DNA from: Dyadobacter soli
GTDB taxonomy: Bacteria > Bacteroidota > Bacteroidia > Cytophagales > Spirosomataceae
NCBI RefSeq assembly: GCF_900101885.1
Contig: NZ_FNAN01000004.1
Span: 186,001 to 250,000 of the forward strand
Reading direction: 5' to 3'
DNA: 64,000 nucleotides
Shown: piece by piece, positions 8,387-17,484 of the stretch
How positions within the stretch are numbered: position 1 is the first letter of the stretch
Layout: each line of letters opens with the position of its first letter
Notes under the pieces: generated by a model
The model's input: the letters and a program-made list of their open reading frames with translations, nothing else
What the model was told of the DNA's origin: nothing
Databases searched by the model: none
Position numbers and translations under genes: made by a program

Positions 8387-8558
8387 CCGTCGACTTAAGT
8401 CGACGGCAAGGCGATGCATTTTGTGAGATGTCATTGTGACATTCGGCACTGTAATGCAAGATGCCTTTTGATCCGATTCCGTCGACTTGAGTCGACGGGC
8501 AAGGCGATGCATTTTTTGTGAGATGTCATTGTGACATTCGGCACTGTAATGCAAGATG
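8387..8558. repeat. Two direct copies of a palindrome-led intergenic repeat, period 92 bases
   Basis: Copy 1 (8387-8466) begins with the perfect 20-base palindrome CCGTCGACTTAAGTCGACGG. Copy 2 (8479-8558) begins with the same sequence carrying one change (TTGAGT for TTAAGT). Each is followed by a nearly identical stretch of about 57 bases with the hairpin ATGTCA-TTG-TGACAT and ending in GTAATGCAAGATG. The copies differ by small indels only, so the duplication is recent or under homogenisation. No ORF or transposase is present. Confidence 0.85.
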
Positions 8559-8570
8559 ATGCATGTTTGA

Positions 8571-8606
8571 GCAATGTCATGATGCATTATGGCACGATGA
8601 CATTGC
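8571..8606. repeat. Inverted repeat next to the transketolase stop codon
   Basis: The perfect 10-base arms GCAATGTCAT (8571-8580) and ATGACATTGC (8597-8606) enclose a 16-base loop. It begins eight bases after the minus-strand stop codon. Its words (ATGTCA, GATGCATT, GGCAC) are those of the two repeat copies, so it is probably a diverged or inverted third member. Confidence 0.6.
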
Positions 8607-8613
8607 AATGATG

Positions 8614-9567
8614 CTATTTTCTTGCAATCGCGCGTTTCGCGGCTTCTACGATGTGCTTTGCATCGAGGCCGTATTTTTCGAGCAATTGCGCCGGCGTGCC
8701 GCTTTCTCCGAAGCTGTCATTTACAGCTACGTACTCCTGCGGAACAAGTTTGTTTTTAACCAAGACTTGCGCAACGCTGTCGCCCAATCCGCCGATGCGG
8801 TTGTGCTCCTCTGCAGTTACTACGCATCCCGTTTTCTCAACTGATTTCAGAATCGCTTCTTCATCCAACGGTTTGATCGTGTGGATGTTGATGATCTCTG
8901 CATTGATACCCTCTGCTTCGAGGATTTCGCCAGCCTGGATCGCTTCCCATACCATGTGGCCGGTCGCGAAGATGCTGACATCTGTACCTTCGTTCACCAT
9001 CCATGCTTTACCGATTTCGAATTTTTGGTCCGGATCAGTGAAAATAGGAATAACAGGGCGGCCAAAACGCAGGTAAACTGGCCCTTCGTAGTCAGCGATA
9101 GCGATGGTAGCGGCTTTGGTCTGGTTGTAGTCGCATGGGTTGATGACGGTCATGCCTGGAAGCATTTTCATCATACCGATATCTTCGAGGATCTGGTGGG
9201 TAGCACCGTCTTCACCCAAAGTCAAACCTGCGTGTGAAGCACAGATTTTCACGTTCTTGTTAGAATACGCTACACTCTGACGGATCTGGTCGTACACACG
9301 GCCTGTCGCGAAGTTCGCGAAAGTGGTAGCGAAAGGAATTTTGCCCCCGATAGTCAAACCAGCCGAAACGCCGATCATATTAGCCTCGGAAATACCGCAT
9401 TGGATAAAACGCTCAGGGTTTTCTTTGATAAACGGTTCGAGTTTCAAAGAACCCACGAGGTCGGCGCAAAGCGCTACAACGTTGGGATTTTGCTGCCCCA
9501 GCACGTGCATTCCGGCACCGAAGCCCGAACGCGTATCTTTCTTCTCAGTGAAGGTGTATTTTTTCAT
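8614..9567 (-). CDS. Transketolase, C-terminal subunit
   Basis: 317 residues, covering the pyrimidine-binding and C-terminal domains of transketolase. Visible features are the helix with GISEANMIGVSAGL (catalytic Glu region), GLTLGEDGATHQILEDI and the C-terminal Rossmann-like domain (about 190-317). It pairs with the upstream N-terminal subunit gene (gap 51 bases) to make the two-subunit enzyme of the non-oxidative pentose phosphate pathway, which moves two-carbon units between sugar phosphates with thiamine diphosphate. Two-gene transketolases are usual in Bacteroidota, so this is not a frameshift. A DXS-type activity is less likely given the partner. Confidence 0.93.
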   Translation of the reverse strand: MKKYTFTEKKDTRSGFGAGMHVLGQQNPNVVALCADLVGSLKLEPFIKENPERFIQCGISEANMIGVSAGLTIGGKIPFATTFANFATGRVYDQIRQSVAYSNKNVKICASHAGLTLGEDGATHQILEDIGMMKMLPGMTVINPCDYNQTKAATIAIADYEGPVYLRFGRPVIPIFTDPDQKFEIGKAWMVNEGTDVSIFATGHMVWEAIQAGEILEAEGINAEIINIHTIKPLDEEAILKSVEKTGCVVTAEEHNRIGGLGDSVAQVLVKNKLVPQEYVAVNDSFGESGTPAQLLEKYGLDAKHIVEAAKRAIARK

Positions 9568-9618
9568 TTTGAATGTCTGTTTTATGAAACCGCGTGCATG
9601 ACCACGCTGGTCCGGATA

Positions 9619-10476
9619 TTAATAATCTCCCAAAGTTTCGTCCAGCTGAGCCAGTGCCGCCGCCAATTGCTCGTCGTTTGGCGCTACACCGTGCCATTTG
9701 TGGCTGCCCATCATGAAATCGACGCCGTAACCCATACCGGTGTGCAGCAATACCATGATCGGTCTGCCATGTCCCAGACGGCCTTTGGCTTCGTACAGGC
9801 CTTTCACTACTGCGGCCATGTCGTTTCCTTCTTCGATGTTGATTACTTCCCATCCGAATGCTTCATATTTGGCACCCAGGTCGCGGTTGTTCATTACCTT
9901 GACAGTCGGGCCGTCGATCTGCTGGCCGTTCAGGTCAATAAATGCGACCAGGTTATCCACCTGGTGGTGCGGTGCGAAAGTAGCGGCTTCCCAAACCTGG
10001 CCTTCCTGCTGCTCGCCGTCGCCCATCAGTACATATACCGTCCCTTTGTCGTTGTTCAGTTTCTTAGCCGTTGCAGCGCCTAATGCTACCGACAATCCCT
10101 GGCCCAGCGAGCCCGACGCGATGCGGATACCTTCAAGGTGCTCGTGCGTGGTAGGGTGTCCTTGCAGACGTGAATCCAGCTTACGGAAAGTAGCCAGCTC
10201 CGATACAGGGAAATAGCCCTTACGTGCCAATACGCTGTACCATACCGGGGAAATGTGGCCGTTCGAAAGGAAGAAAAGGTCTTCGTCCTTACCATTCATA
10301 TCGAATACAACCTTGCCATCATTCTCTTTAAGCTTCATGCGCTCAAAGTACAATGCTACCAACAATTCGGTGCAGCCCAGCGACCCGCCAGGGTGTCCCG
10401 ACTGACAACCATGTACCATGCGTACGATGTCCCTGCGAACCTGGGATGCTACTTTTTCTAATTGTTCAATTTCCAT
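9619..10476 (-). CDS. Transketolase, N-terminal subunit
   Basis: 285 residues, covering the thiamine-pyrophosphate-binding domain. Motifs include GHPGGSLGCTELLVALY near the start and the ThDP signature GDGEQQEGQVWEAA...DLNGQQ at about 145-175, which coordinates Mg2+ and diphosphate. It lies 51 bases before the C-terminal subunit gene and 105 bases after the peroxiredoxin gene, so it probably shares the cluster's transcript or has its own promoter in that 105-base gap. Confidence 0.94.
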   Translation of the reverse strand: MEIEQLEKVASQVRRDIVRMVHGCQSGHPGGSLGCTELLVALYFERMKLKENDGKVVFDMNGKDEDLFFLSNGHISPVWYSVLARKGYFPVSELATFRKLDSRLQGHPTTHEHLEGIRIASGSLGQGLSVALGAATAKKLNNDKGTVYVLMGDGEQQEGQVWEAATFAPHHQVDNLVAFIDLNGQQIDGPTVKVMNNRDLGAKYEAFGWEVINIEEGNDMAAVVKGLYEAKGRLGHGRPIMVLLHTGMGYGVDFMMGSHKWHGVAPNDEQLAAALAQLDETLGDY

Positions 10477-10581
10477 TTTTATTTATTTTCTATTGGACTG
10501 TCCTTAATCCGGTTAACCCGAAGGCGGACCATTTAGGCGGCGTAAATGTCCTGCTATTCGGAATGGTAAAATGACTGATTA

Positions 10582-11040
10582 TTATTCAGTTTTTCCAAGA
10601 ATTTGATCAGTGTGTTTCGATGATTCCACTTTGGAAATGATCTCCTCGATGATCCCCTTTTTGTTGATGACGAACGTTGTCCGGAGTACACCCATATAGG
10701 TGCGTCCGAACGTCGTTTTCTCTCCCCAAACGCCGTAGGCTTCGACCATTTTATGCTCTGTATCCGCCAGCAGGGAAAACGGAAGCTCATGTTTTTTAAT
10801 GAACCGCTGGTGCGATTTCTCACTATCAGGGCTCACTCCGAATACCTTGCAGCCTTTTTTGAGGAACAATGCATAGTTATCGCGGATGTTACAGGCCTGA
10901 TTGGTACAGGTAGGTGTGTTATCTTTGGGATAAAAGTACAAAACAACTTTCTCTCCTTTCAAATCCGACAGCTTTACTAAATTTCCGTCCTGGTCTTTTA
11001 CTGAAAATGCGGGTGCGGGGTCACCGACTTGTAGTCCCAT
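10582..11040 (-). CDS. bcp: Thioredoxin-dependent peroxiredoxin, BCP/PrxQ type
   Basis: 152 residues. It reduces H2O2 and organic peroxides in the cytoplasm, using thioredoxin. The active site reads TPTCTNQAC, with the peroxidatic Cys45 and, five residues on, the resolving Cys50, the PrxQ spacing. The family usually has a Gly before the first Cys; here it is Thr, a small variation that should not abolish activity. The gene starts three bases after the M23 peptidase stop codon, so the two are co-transcribed. Confidence 0.93.
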   Translation of the reverse strand: MGLQVGDPAPAFSVKDQDGNLVKLSDLKGEKVVLYFYPKDNTPTCTNQACNIRDNYALFLKKGCKVFGVSPDSEKSHQRFIKKHELPFSLLADTEHKMVEAYGVWGEKTTFGRTYMGVLRTTFVINKKGIIEEIISKVESSKHTDQILGKTE

Positions 11041-11043
11041 AAT

Positions 11044-13002
11044 CTATCTTCTACGTTTTCTGGTTTTCTTAGGTTTAACAACCAGATCCACCAATTCTGT
11101 TCGCAAGATAGTACTATTTCCCGCCCTATCTGTCACCTCCAACACGAGTTCGCCATCAAAAACCTGGTTTTCGTCAAGTTTTTCCGACCAGATATAGCCC
11201 TTTTTAAAATCATAATTCAGTAACACCCATTCCCCGTTCACAAGCGCCTTGAAATTGGCAATTCCCGACAAACCATCCCCGATATAACCCCGGATGCTCT
11301 TCTTGCTATGCTCTACCAACCTTGCACGCGGCGGTACCGTATCCTGCTGGATCACAAATGTACCGAGCTCGCGGGTGTCGAAACGGATCTGATCGCCATC
11401 CCATTTGCCGCCTAGAAACCGGTAGTCGCCATTCAGGTAACGGTACACGTAAGTGCGTGATTTGTCCTCGGGCGCCTTGTCGGGCATGAATGCGACGTGA
11501 ATGTAGTCGTTCAATGCCGTGCCGCGGTTGTTAATGGTCAATGCATTGAAATTCCGCTGGCCCATTAAAAAAAGCGTATCGAACAAACTGGTGTTATCCA
11601 GGTCCACCGACCATTTCTCCTCCTTCACTGACGACGCAATGCCCGGCAGCACCTGACGGCGCAGAAAGGTCTTCGTGGTGGTAGTGCCCACTTTCACGGA
11701 ATCCGGCATTTCTTTCCTCAAATCAGTCAAAAACACAGCTGATTCACCTGCGTAAAGGCTCGGCGCGCGCTTCTCTTCCTTTCCTTTAATATAGAAAATC
11801 GCCGACGGCTCCTGGCTGCGGTAGTACTTTGCCTTTACTACTAATGTGTTCTCGCGGATCTCAGTTTGAACATACTCAGGATTGACTTCCGTATTGAACA
11901 CCGGCAGCGGCTGGTTCTGCACCTCGCCTTTGACAGTAAATATCAGTTCAGAAAAATTCTCATAGGAATCCGAAATGCGGACTTTCACCTCGTGGCTCAA
12001 TGTATCCGCGATATTCAGCTTACCATTGATCGCATTGGTTTTGTATAAATTAAACTGATTCCCGTCGGGCACGTAGCATTTCAGGAAACGCTGGCCGGTA
12101 GCCTGCTCGGTTTCGTAATCGATGAGGTTGTTGTAATCGCGGGTCGATGCATTGGGAAACACTTCAATATTATAGGAAAACACTTCCTGCCCGTCCATTC
12201 TGATTTCAATGCATTGCAAACCATAACGAAAACCGGTGCCCGTCATCTGGTCGAATGCGATCAGATCTATCCCCACAATACCGGTAGCGGAAACCGTGTC
12301 AGGCAAGCGCCAGGTACCGTCTTTGAGTTTCACCGGCGCGTAAACTTTCCGATCGAATTGTCCGTTTACCCGGCCATTAATGTCCATCGGACGGATCGCC
12401 AGGTTCACAAATTTCGGCGGCGTCACGTCTTTGATTTCATTAAACCCAAAATACAATGGATTGAGATAATTATCCTTCGAATCGCGCACCTCGAAATGCA
12501 AATGCGGCCCGGCCGAACCGCCGGTATTACCCGATAATGCGATTACTTCGCCTTTTTTGAATGTAAATTGACCTGCTTCCGGAAAAAGATCGATTTCGAA
12601 TGTCTGCTTTTTATATTGCTCCTGCCGTACCCAGCTTGCCAGCGGATCGCTGAATTTCAGCAAATGGCCGTACACCGTCGTTTGCCCATTGGGGTGCCGC
12701 AAATAAATTACATTGCCGTAACCGGTGCGCTGAACTGCTACTTTGTACACATAACCTTCCGCAGCCGCGTACACGGGCAAGCCCTCGCGCTGCTGCGTGC
12801 GGATATCCAGCCCCGCATGAAAGTGATTGCTCCGCAAATCCCCTAACCCACCTGCCAGCGAGTTCGATAATCCCGGACGGATCGGAAACTGATAGTAACC
12901 TTTTGGATACGATTGTTTTTGGGCGAAAGATTCCTGTGCAACACCTGCCAAACCCAATACAAACAGCCCTGAACGGACAAATGCCCGAAAATAATGACGC
13001 AT
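11044..13002 (-). CDS. M23-family metallopeptidase, exported
   Basis: 652 residues with a signal peptide (about 1-28, ending ESFAQ). The LytM/M23 zinc domain comes early: HFHAGLDIR at 60-68 gives the HxxxD metal site, followed by GYGNVIYLRHPNG and GPHLHFEVRD with the HxH motif. About 450 residues of beta-rich sequence follow, with no named domain that I recognise, ending in a basic KPKKTRKRRR tail. It probably cuts peptidoglycan cross-links in the periplasm or tethers to the wall. Co-transcribed with bcp (gap 3 bases) and probably with the FAH-family gene upstream (gap 54). Confidence 0.92.
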   Translation of the reverse strand: MRHYFRAFVRSGLFVLGLAGVAQESFAQKQSYPKGYYQFPIRPGLSNSLAGGLGDLRSNHFHAGLDIRTQQREGLPVYAAAEGYVYKVAVQRTGYGNVIYLRHPNGQTTVYGHLLKFSDPLASWVRQEQYKKQTFEIDLFPEAGQFTFKKGEVIALSGNTGGSAGPHLHFEVRDSKDNYLNPLYFGFNEIKDVTPPKFVNLAIRPMDINGRVNGQFDRKVYAPVKLKDGTWRLPDTVSATGIVGIDLIAFDQMTGTGFRYGLQCIEIRMDGQEVFSYNIEVFPNASTRDYNNLIDYETEQATGQRFLKCYVPDGNQFNLYKTNAINGKLNIADTLSHEVKVRISDSYENFSELIFTVKGEVQNQPLPVFNTEVNPEYVQTEIRENTLVVKAKYYRSQEPSAIFYIKGKEEKRAPSLYAGESAVFLTDLRKEMPDSVKVGTTTTKTFLRRQVLPGIASSVKEEKWSVDLDNTSLFDTLFLMGQRNFNALTINNRGTALNDYIHVAFMPDKAPEDKSRTYVYRYLNGDYRFLGGKWDGDQIRFDTRELGTFVIQQDTVPPRARLVEHSKKSIRGYIGDGLSGIANFKALVNGEWVLLNYDFKKGYIWSEKLDENQVFDGELVLEVTDRAGNSTILRTELVDLVVKPKKTRKRRR

Positions 13003-13056
13003 GAAAAAGTGTATGAATAGTCGGTACGGCCGACCGGGTGATATGAAGAGTACGGT

Positions 13057-13668
13057 TTACTTAACGAACAGTTCGAGCATCTTCTTGCCTTCGATGGAGG
13101 CCGTGAGCTTATCGCCGACTTTCACCGGCCCCACGCCTTTTGGTGTGCCTGTGAAGATCAGATCGCCCTTTTTGAGCATGAAGAATTTGGAAACGAAGGA
13201 AATCAGGTAATTAATGCGGTAGATCATCATCGACGAGTTGCCATTCTGGCGCGTCTCGCCATTTACATCAAGGCTGAAATTGATATCCTGAATGTCGGCA
13301 AAATCCGAAACCGGCACGAATTCCGACACCGGCGCCGAGCCGTTGAACGCTTTCGCCAGCTCCCAGGGAAGCCCTTTCGCTTTCAGTTCCGATTGCAGGT
13401 CGCGGGCCGTAAAATCGATCCCGATCCCAATTTCACTGTAATATTTATGCGCGAATTTTTCTTCGATATTCTTCCCTACCTTATCAATTTTCACGACAAG
13501 CTCCACTTCATAATGAACGTCTTTTGAAAATTCGGGGTAGTAAAAATCATCCCCGAGGCGGATCTGTGCGGTTTCAGGTTTGAGAAATATAACCGGGGAA
13601 TCGGGTGTCTGGTTGTTCAGTTCGGCGATATGCTCTGCGTAATTCCGGCCTACACAAATAATTTTCAT
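13057..13668 (-). CDS. Fumarylacetoacetate hydrolase family protein (acylpyruvase-like)
   Basis: 203 residues, the short single-domain form seen in acylpyruvases and oxaloacetate decarboxylases (FAHD1 type). The N-terminus MKIICVGRNYAEHIAEL is characteristic. Metal ligands are expected in HYEVELVV and GIGIDFTARD, and the loop LPWELAKAFNGSAPVSEF matches the family core. The substrate is probably a short 2-oxo acid or acylpyruvate, but it cannot be fixed from sequence. First gene of the minus-strand cluster and preceded by a good promoter. Confidence 0.9.
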   Translation of the reverse strand: MKIICVGRNYAEHIAELNNQTPDSPVIFLKPETAQIRLGDDFYYPEFSKDVHYEVELVVKIDKVGKNIEEKFAHKYYSEIGIGIDFTARDLQSELKAKGLPWELAKAFNGSAPVSEFVPVSDFADIQDINFSLDVNGETRQNGNSSMMIYRINYLISFVSKFFMLKKGDLIFTGTPKGVGPVKVGDKLTASIEGKKMLELFVK

Positions 13669-13708
13669 CAGGGGTCAATGCTAATTTAAAAGGAATGAAC
13701 GTCAGGGA

Positions 13709-13739
13709 CAAAGCTACTTACAAAGCCGGGGCCTCACAA
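13709..13739 (-). promoter_or_regulatory. Promoter for the FAH-family/M23/bcp transcript
   Basis: Read on the minus strand: TTG at 13739-13737, a 20-base spacer, then TAGCTTTG at 13716-13709. This matches the Bacteroidota -33/-7 pattern (TTG, N17-23, TAnnTTTG). Transcription would start near 13702, about 34 bases before the ATG. Confidence 0.6.
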
Positions 13740-13823
13740 TATTTGCCACAATTTTTCAGGCTGAATGCAGTTAAAATAATAATGCTATTTTTGAAAAAGT
13801 AATCAGGCCAATTTCGCTTACGC

Positions 13824-14477
13824 ATGAAAAAGTACCTTTCCCAATCCCTTTCCTGCACCCTATTCACCCTCCTGATCACGACATTCCTGTTTTCCTGCGA
13901 CACGCTCCGCAAAACACCCGAAAGAAATTCATCCTACCGAAGCTCACGAGGCACAGCCTCGCGAAACACCGCATCCCGGGGACGTACCTCGCCGACACGC
14001 AAACCGGTAGCCAAAGCCCCTGCCAGAAAGCCTGCACCCACACGAACTACCACCGCGTACTCGCGTCCCGGCGATGCCAATACCGCGAACGTACCCGAGG
14101 TGGTGCAAATCGCACGCACCTACACCGGCACGCCCTACCGCTCCGGCGGCAACGATAAAGGCGGTATCGACTGCTCGGGCCTCATTTGCCAGGTATATTC
14201 CGAAATGGGCGTAAAAGTACCCCGCATTTCCTGGCAGCAATCCGAGTTCGGGCAAGAGGTAGGTAGTATAGCAGAACTTAAACCCGGCGACTGGCTCTTT
14301 TTCGTGCCCGAGGCAGGCAAGGAAGGTTACGTTTCGCATGCCGGCATTGTCACCGACGTCCGCAGCCGCGACGAAATCATATTCATCCACGCATCCACCT
14401 CGCGCGGCGTGCGGGAGGACAACCTTTTTTCGACCTATTTCAAAGGCCGTTTCGTGAAAGCAATGCGGCCGTTTTAA
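13824..14477 (+). CDS. NlpC/P60 (C40) peptidase lipoprotein
   Basis: 217 residues. A lipobox is visible at LFSC with Cys25, so the protein is probably a lipoprotein. Residues 30-90 are a basic, Ser/Thr/Pro/Ala-rich linker. The catalytic NlpC/P60 domain fills 91-217: Cys117 in GGIDCSGLICQVY, His in GYVSHAGIV, and a third polar residue in IIFIHAST. It should cleave the D-Glu-diamino acid bond in peptidoglycan stem peptides. It stands alone. The odd, low-complexity linker has repeated SRG/TAS segments. Confidence 0.93.
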   Translation: MKKYLSQSLSCTLFTLLITTFLFSCDTLRKTPERNSSYRSSRGTASRNTASRGRTSPTRKPVAKAPARKPAPTRTTTAYSRPGDANTANVPEVVQIARTYTGTPYRSGGNDKGGIDCSGLICQVYSEMGVKVPRISWQQSEFGQEVGSIAELKPGDWLFFVPEAGKEGYVSHAGIVTDVRSRDEIIFIHASTSRGVREDNLFSTYFKGRFVKAMRPF

Positions 14478-14595
14478 CTAGTACCGACCGTTCACGAACT
14501 CCGGTCCGTTAAAATACACAAAGTCATAGGGGTAGCGCGGAATCTGATTGTCCTTTTTCGAAATTTGCAATCATAACTCAATTCCTCTCCGCAGT

Positions 14596-15816
14596 ATGCA
14601 AGATACCATTGCCCCTCCGCCGATAACCGGCGACCGGACATTAACCATTCAGGCCAGTCCGGGTATACCCATTTACATTTACGCCACTATTTTCGCATCG
14701 TTTTGCGTCATTACCGGACTCATCTGGGACATTTGCTGGCATATGAGCATCGGTCGCGACGGCCTGCTGTCGCCGCCGCATTTGGTCATATACCTCGGTG
14801 CCGTGGTGGCAGGGCTGTTTTCGGGTTACGAGATTTTGAGAAAGACATTTTTTGGAAATGATATTGAAAAAGCGGGCAGCGTCAAAATCTGGGGCTTTTT
14901 TTACAGCTCCCTCGGCTCGCTGTTCTGCGTTTGGGGCGCATTATCGATGCTTACATCCGCGCCATTCGACGACTGGTGGCATAATACCTACGGGCTTGAT
15001 GTTACCATTCTTTCCCCGCCGCATACGGTATTGGTACTAGGCATCATCGGCATTCAGTTCGGGGCGATGATCAGCGTGATCGCCTTGAAGAACCAGATGA
15101 AGCTCTTCCGCAGTTTTGCAGAAGAAAAGGTCAGGGCATTGGACAAAACGCTTTTCTGGCTTTTCGTGCTGTCGGCAGGATTCCTGCTAACCATTTGGTT
15201 CACATTACTTTCCGAAGAATTGGGACGAATGCGTACGCACCGGTCGAGCTACTATATATTTGCGGGAGCCGCATTCCCGCTGCTTATGATGGCGGTAGGT
15301 AAAGCCGTTTCGCACAAATGGGCCATTACAGCCGTGGCGGGCGTTTATACCGGATTAATGCTCGGTACGCTCTGGATCATCCCGCTCTTCCCCGCCGAAC
15401 CCAAATTAGGGCCGATCCTCAACCACATCACCCATTACCAAGGCTTCTTTTTTCCGCTCTTGCTAATCGTTCCCGCCGTGGTAATCGACATCCTTCGCTA
15501 CCGCTTTGCCCATTGGAATGATTGGGAACTCACATTACTGCTCGGTGTGGCATTCCTGGCTGTGTTTTTTGTAGTTCAATGGTTTTTCGGTGGCTTTCTG
15601 ATGGAGTCGCCCTATGCCCGCAACTGGTTCTTCGGAAGCCATTACTGGTATTTCGCAAATGACCCGAACTGGGAATATCGCTACAAATTCGGCCCGTGGA
15701 TGGTCGAAGAAACGCCTGAACTGCTCAAAGGGCTGGGCATTGCATTGGTATTAACATTAATCTCAACCCGCATCGGATTGGCGTGGGGTAACTGGATGCA
15801 CAAAATTCAACGATGA
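14596..15816 (+). CDS. Polytopic membrane protein with duplicated WH...SPPH motif
   Basis: 406 residues from the ATG at 14596; an upstream TTG at 14548 would add 16 unlikely residues. Nine or ten hydrophobic helices are visible. Two segments resemble each other: ICWHMSIGRDGLLSPPH (SPPH at 59-62) and WWHNTYGLDVTILSPPH (SPPH at 140-143), each followed by a hydrophobic helix with LG. This points to an internal duplication that places His and acidic residues at a membrane face, a plausible metal or haem site. I do not recognise a named family. The stop codon overlaps the start of the next gene (ATGA), so the two are translated together. Confidence 0.8.
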   Translation: MQDTIAPPPITGDRTLTIQASPGIPIYIYATIFASFCVITGLIWDICWHMSIGRDGLLSPPHLVIYLGAVVAGLFSGYEILRKTFFGNDIEKAGSVKIWGFFYSSLGSLFCVWGALSMLTSAPFDDWWHNTYGLDVTILSPPHTVLVLGIIGIQFGAMISVIALKNQMKLFRSFAEEKVRALDKTLFWLFVLSAGFLLTIWFTLLSEELGRMRTHRSSYYIFAGAAFPLLMMAVGKAVSHKWAITAVAGVYTGLMLGTLWIIPLFPAEPKLGPILNHITHYQGFFFPLLLIVPAVVIDILRYRFAHWNDWELTLLLGVAFLAVFFVVQWFFGGFLMESPYARNWFFGSHYWYFANDPNWEYRYKFGPWMVEETPELLKGLGIALVLTLISTRIGLAWGNWMHKIQR

Positions 15817-17465
15817 AAAGATATATTTCCCTCATTCTGTTAATGTTGCTCAGCGCAGCCTCGTATGCGCACGTCGGTAGCGCTGGCGTACAAATGCAGG
15901 CGCAGGCCGGTGGCTATAAGGTACTGGTAAGTGTAGTCCCGCCGGATGTGATCCCGGGTACGGCGCAGGTTTCCGTTTACATTGAATACGGCGAAGCCCG
16001 GAAAGTGTCGGTGCGGCCCATTTACTTTTATTCGGGTGACAAAGGTGCGCCTACTTCCGATCCGCTCACGCCGGTCCCGGGGCAGAAAGGGCAGTTTCAG
16101 GGAGCGGTGTGGCTCATGGAACCGGGCTCGTCCAGTGCGCAGATCAGCATCGAAGGGATACAAGGCGATGCCCAACTCGTGATTCCCATTGTAGCTGTGT
16201 CAACCGCAGAGCGCGAAATGCCCAAAGGACTCGGCATTGGCCTTAGCATTGTGGGGTTGCTGCTCTTCCTGCTCATGATCACAACCATCGGCGCAAGTGT
16301 GAGCGACGGTTTGCTTAAACCCGGCCAGCACCTTACCGTCGCTCAGAAACGTAAGCGCTGGATCAATATGGGCATTGCTACCGTGGTATGTTCCCTGATT
16401 TTGTACGGCGGTAGCAGCTGGTGGGATAGCTGGGCTGCCGAATACAAACAATGGCTCTATAAACCGCTGAATGCAAAAACAGCAGTGATCGAAGCCGACT
16501 CCCAGCGCGTGTTTCAGCTCAAAATAGACACTACCAACTGGGACCACCGGATGAAAAGAAGCATGCTCAGCCTGCTCGTTCCCGACCATGGAAAGATCAT
16601 GCACACATTCCTCGTGCGCACGCCGGGCCTCGACGCATTTGCACACGTCCATCCCGACCGCAAGGACAGCCTTACATTCGAGGCCGCATTACCCGATCTT
16701 CCGGCCGGAAAGTACCTGGTGTACTCTGATATTGTACAATACACCGGCTTTGCCGAAACGATCGTCGACACGCTGGTGATCGGCGAAAAGCCATCCGCGC
16801 ACATTCCAAAAGCATTGTCCGAAGACGATACTTACATCATTACCGACCCGCTCGATACGCCCGGCAAGGTGCCCATGGGCGAGAACGTGGTCATTTGCGG
16901 TAAACCGGGCACTAAAACCGTTTTCAAAGATGGCTCTTACGCTATTTGGGAAGGCAAACCCGACAAGGCGCTCGAAGCCGGAAAGCCGTATCAGCTTAAT
17001 TTTGAAATATTTAATCCCGACAATAGCCCCTGCTTTCCAGAACCTTACCTTGGAATGATGGGCCACGCGGTGGTCATGCGCTCCGACGGCTCGGTGTACA
17101 TCCACCTCCACCCAAGCGGCTCCTATTCGATGGCCGCGGAGCAGTCGTTCGAGAACCGTATTTCGGACACCGCCCACGTAGCCAAGTGGCCCAACCCGCA
17201 TACCTTCCGCGACAGTATCGACCGCCATTTGGCGAGCCTCAAAGCCATGCCGACCGTCGACCGGGAGATATTTCTCATGAAGGAAATGGGGATGTACAAT
17301 GTGACCGAGGGAGGCATGACCGGCATGGAGCACGGCACACGCATCTCGTTCCCTTATGCTTTCCCGAAAGGCGGTCAGTACCGGATTTTCCTTCAAATCA
17401 AAAGAAACGAAAAAGTACTGACCGGCGCATTCGACGTTAAAGTCGATGATCCGGTCACATTATAG
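15813..17465 (+). CDS. Membrane protein with two periplasmic HxHP domains, partner of the preceding gene
   Basis: 550 residues. Order: signal peptide (1-19, ending ASYAH), an Ig-like or YtkA-like beta domain (20-130), membrane helices at about 136-160 and 188-206, then a large domain with two related motifs. The first runs from DHGKIMHTFLVR to AFAHVHP (His278-x-His280-Pro), the second from MMGHAVVM to YIHLHP (His431-x-His433-Pro). His/Met-rich pairs like these suggest copper or other metal binding, which is inference. It overlaps the preceding gene by four bases and ends 19 bases before a convergent HAD gene. Confidence 0.75.
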   Translation: MKRYISLILLMLLSAASYAHVGSAGVQMQAQAGGYKVLVSVVPPDVIPGTAQVSVYIEYGEARKVSVRPIYFYSGDKGAPTSDPLTPVPGQKGQFQGAVWLMEPGSSSAQISIEGIQGDAQLVIPIVAVSTAEREMPKGLGIGLSIVGLLLFLLMITTIGASVSDGLLKPGQHLTVAQKRKRWINMGIATVVCSLILYGGSSWWDSWAAEYKQWLYKPLNAKTAVIEADSQRVFQLKIDTTNWDHRMKRSMLSLLVPDHGKIMHTFLVRTPGLDAFAHVHPDRKDSLTFEAALPDLPAGKYLVYSDIVQYTGFAETIVDTLVIGEKPSAHIPKALSEDDTYIITDPLDTPGKVPMGENVVICGKPGTKTVFKDGSYAIWEGKPDKALEAGKPYQLNFEIFNPDNSPCFPEPYLGMMGHAVVMRSDGSVYIHLHPSGSYSMAAEQSFENRISDTAHVAKWPNPHTFRDSIDRHLASLKAMPTVDREIFLMKEMGMYNVTEGGMTGMEHGTRISFPYAFPKGGQYRIFLQIKRNEKVLTGAFDVKVDDPVTL

Positions 17466-17484
17466 CATTTCAGCCACCAGGCAT

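Noticed and set aside
8387..8606. Ends of an insertion sequence
   Set aside because: No transposase or target duplication is visible; the repeats are intergenic palindromes of a REP-like style.
8614..10476. Transketolase broken by a frameshift
   Set aside because: The two parts have separate starts and a 51-base gap, and the split matches the normal two-subunit enzyme of this phylum.
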